Assembly: GCA_029939635.1 (NCBI GenBank)
Contig: JAOZSN010000008.1
Span: 9,950 to 33,169 of the forward strand
Direction of reading: 5' to 3'
Length of the DNA stretch: 23,220 nt
Source: Deltaproteobacteria bacterium
GTDB lineage: Bacteria > Desulfobacterota > Desulfobulbia > Desulfobulbales > SURF-16
How positions within the stretch are numbered: the stretch's first letter is position 1; every line of letters begins with the position of its first letter. Shown in pieces: positions 22,724 to 23,220 of this stretch. The notes under the pieces are model-generated. The model ran no database searches. It was not told the DNA's origin and was given only the letters and a program-made list of their open reading frames with translations. Made by a program: the position numbers and the translations under genes.

Positions 22724-23220
22724 ATGACTTTTTGGGAAGAAGATCGTGAATGTATGAGCCGTGAGGCTATGGAGCAGCTACAATTAGAGCGTTTGCAGTC
22801 AACCATTAATCGGGTCACCACCCATGTGCCCTTTTATCGTACTAAGTTTAAGGAAATGGGACTAGATCCAGATGGCTTTTCTTCCCTGGATGATATTCGT
22901 AAATTGCCCTTCACCACCAAGGATGATCTGCGTAATAACTATCCCTACGGTCTCTTTGCCGTGCCCTTACGAGATATCGTCCGTATCCATGCCTCTTCGG
23001 GCACCACCGGTATGGCAACGGTGGTGGGCTATACCCAGAATGATTTAAAGACCTGGTCCAATATGGTGGCGCGTATCCTCACTGGGGCTGGTGTCTCTGC
23101 TGATGATGTAGTGCAAATCGCCTTTGGCTATGGCATGTTCACTGGCGGTTTTGGTCTTCATTATGGTGCTGAACGTGTTGGTGCCTCGGTGATTCCCATG
23201 TCCATCGGTAACACCAAACT
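22724..23220 (+). CDS. paaK: Phenylacetate-CoA ligase, copy 2, N-terminal part (runs off the window)
   Basis: The open frame from ATG 22724 continues to the last base without a stop, giving about 165 residues. It is clearly paralogous to copy 1: it begins MTFWEEDRECMSREAMEQLQ, contains KLPFTTKDDLRNNYPYGLFAVP, and has the AMP-binding loop HASSGTTGMATVVGYT. It then reaches AFGYGMFTGGFGLHYGAERVG. There is no Shine-Dalgarno sequence (GTGGTTTTGTT precedes the ATG). Two ligases flanking a transporter could differ in preference (for example phenylacetate versus indoleacetate), which is inference. Confidence 0.92.
   Translation, partial: MTFWEEDRECMSREAMEQLQLERLQSTINRVTTHVPFYRTKFKEMGLDPDGFSSLDDIRKLPFTTKDDLRNNYPYGLFAVPLRDIVRIHASSGTTGMATVVGYTQNDLKTWSNMVARILTGAGVSADDVVQIAFGYGMFTGGFGLHYGAERVGASVIPMSIGNTK

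Overview
The window reads as ordinary chromosomal DNA from an anaerobic, sulfate-reducer-like bacterium of the Desulfobacterota (Desulfobulbales-like). That placement is an inference from gene content: a stand-alone AICAR transformylase, a ThiF carrying an N-terminal ThiS-like domain, indolepyruvate:ferredoxin oxidoreductase next to arylacetate-CoA ligases, and many small palindromic intergenic repeats. There is no rRNA, tRNA, CRISPR array, phage or insertion sequence that I can support.

Left part (1-5903). The 3' end of cobS enters from the left and is split by a frameshift near base 93. It is followed by a J-domain protein with a hydrophobic centre. Facing it on the minus strand is a compact operon of three very small, mutually related membrane proteins (1329-2142), driven by a well-matched sigma-54 promoter at 2203-2219 and preceded by a structured intergenic stretch with three strong inverted repeats. 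This is the least explained part of the window and the best candidate for an undescribed system. Then come a PP-loop ATPase of unknown substrate (minus), a small cupin (plus), a DJ-1/PfpI protein (minus) and a stand-alone AICAR transformylase (minus) with a strong terminator.

Middle (6071-9250). A thiazole-forming thiamine operon lies on the minus strand in transcription order thiF-thiS-thiG-thiH. thiF and thiS overlap by one base. thiG and thiH are separated from their upstream genes by long imperfect palindromes. I found no TPP riboswitch upstream.

Right part (9466-23220, all plus strand). A 1202-residue hybrid sensor kinase (7TMR-DISM sensor, kinase, one degenerate and one intact receiver, HPt) is followed by iorA-iorB, a phenylacetate-CoA ligase gene (paaK), a double-ACT protein, a complete Liv-type ABC transporter (livK-livH-livM-livG-livF) and a second paaK cut by the window end. 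Together these suggest uptake of amino acids or aryl acids, ferredoxin-linked oxidation of aryl-pyruvates to aryl-acetyl-CoA, and interconversion of arylacetates with their CoA thioesters. The ACT protein may sense the amino acid.

Across the window at least nine gaps hold low-complexity or palindromic repeats. Six genes directly downstream of such repeats (dnaJ-like, thiG, thiH, paaK copy 1, livH, paaK copy 2) lack a recognisable Shine-Dalgarno sequence, while most other genes have good ones.
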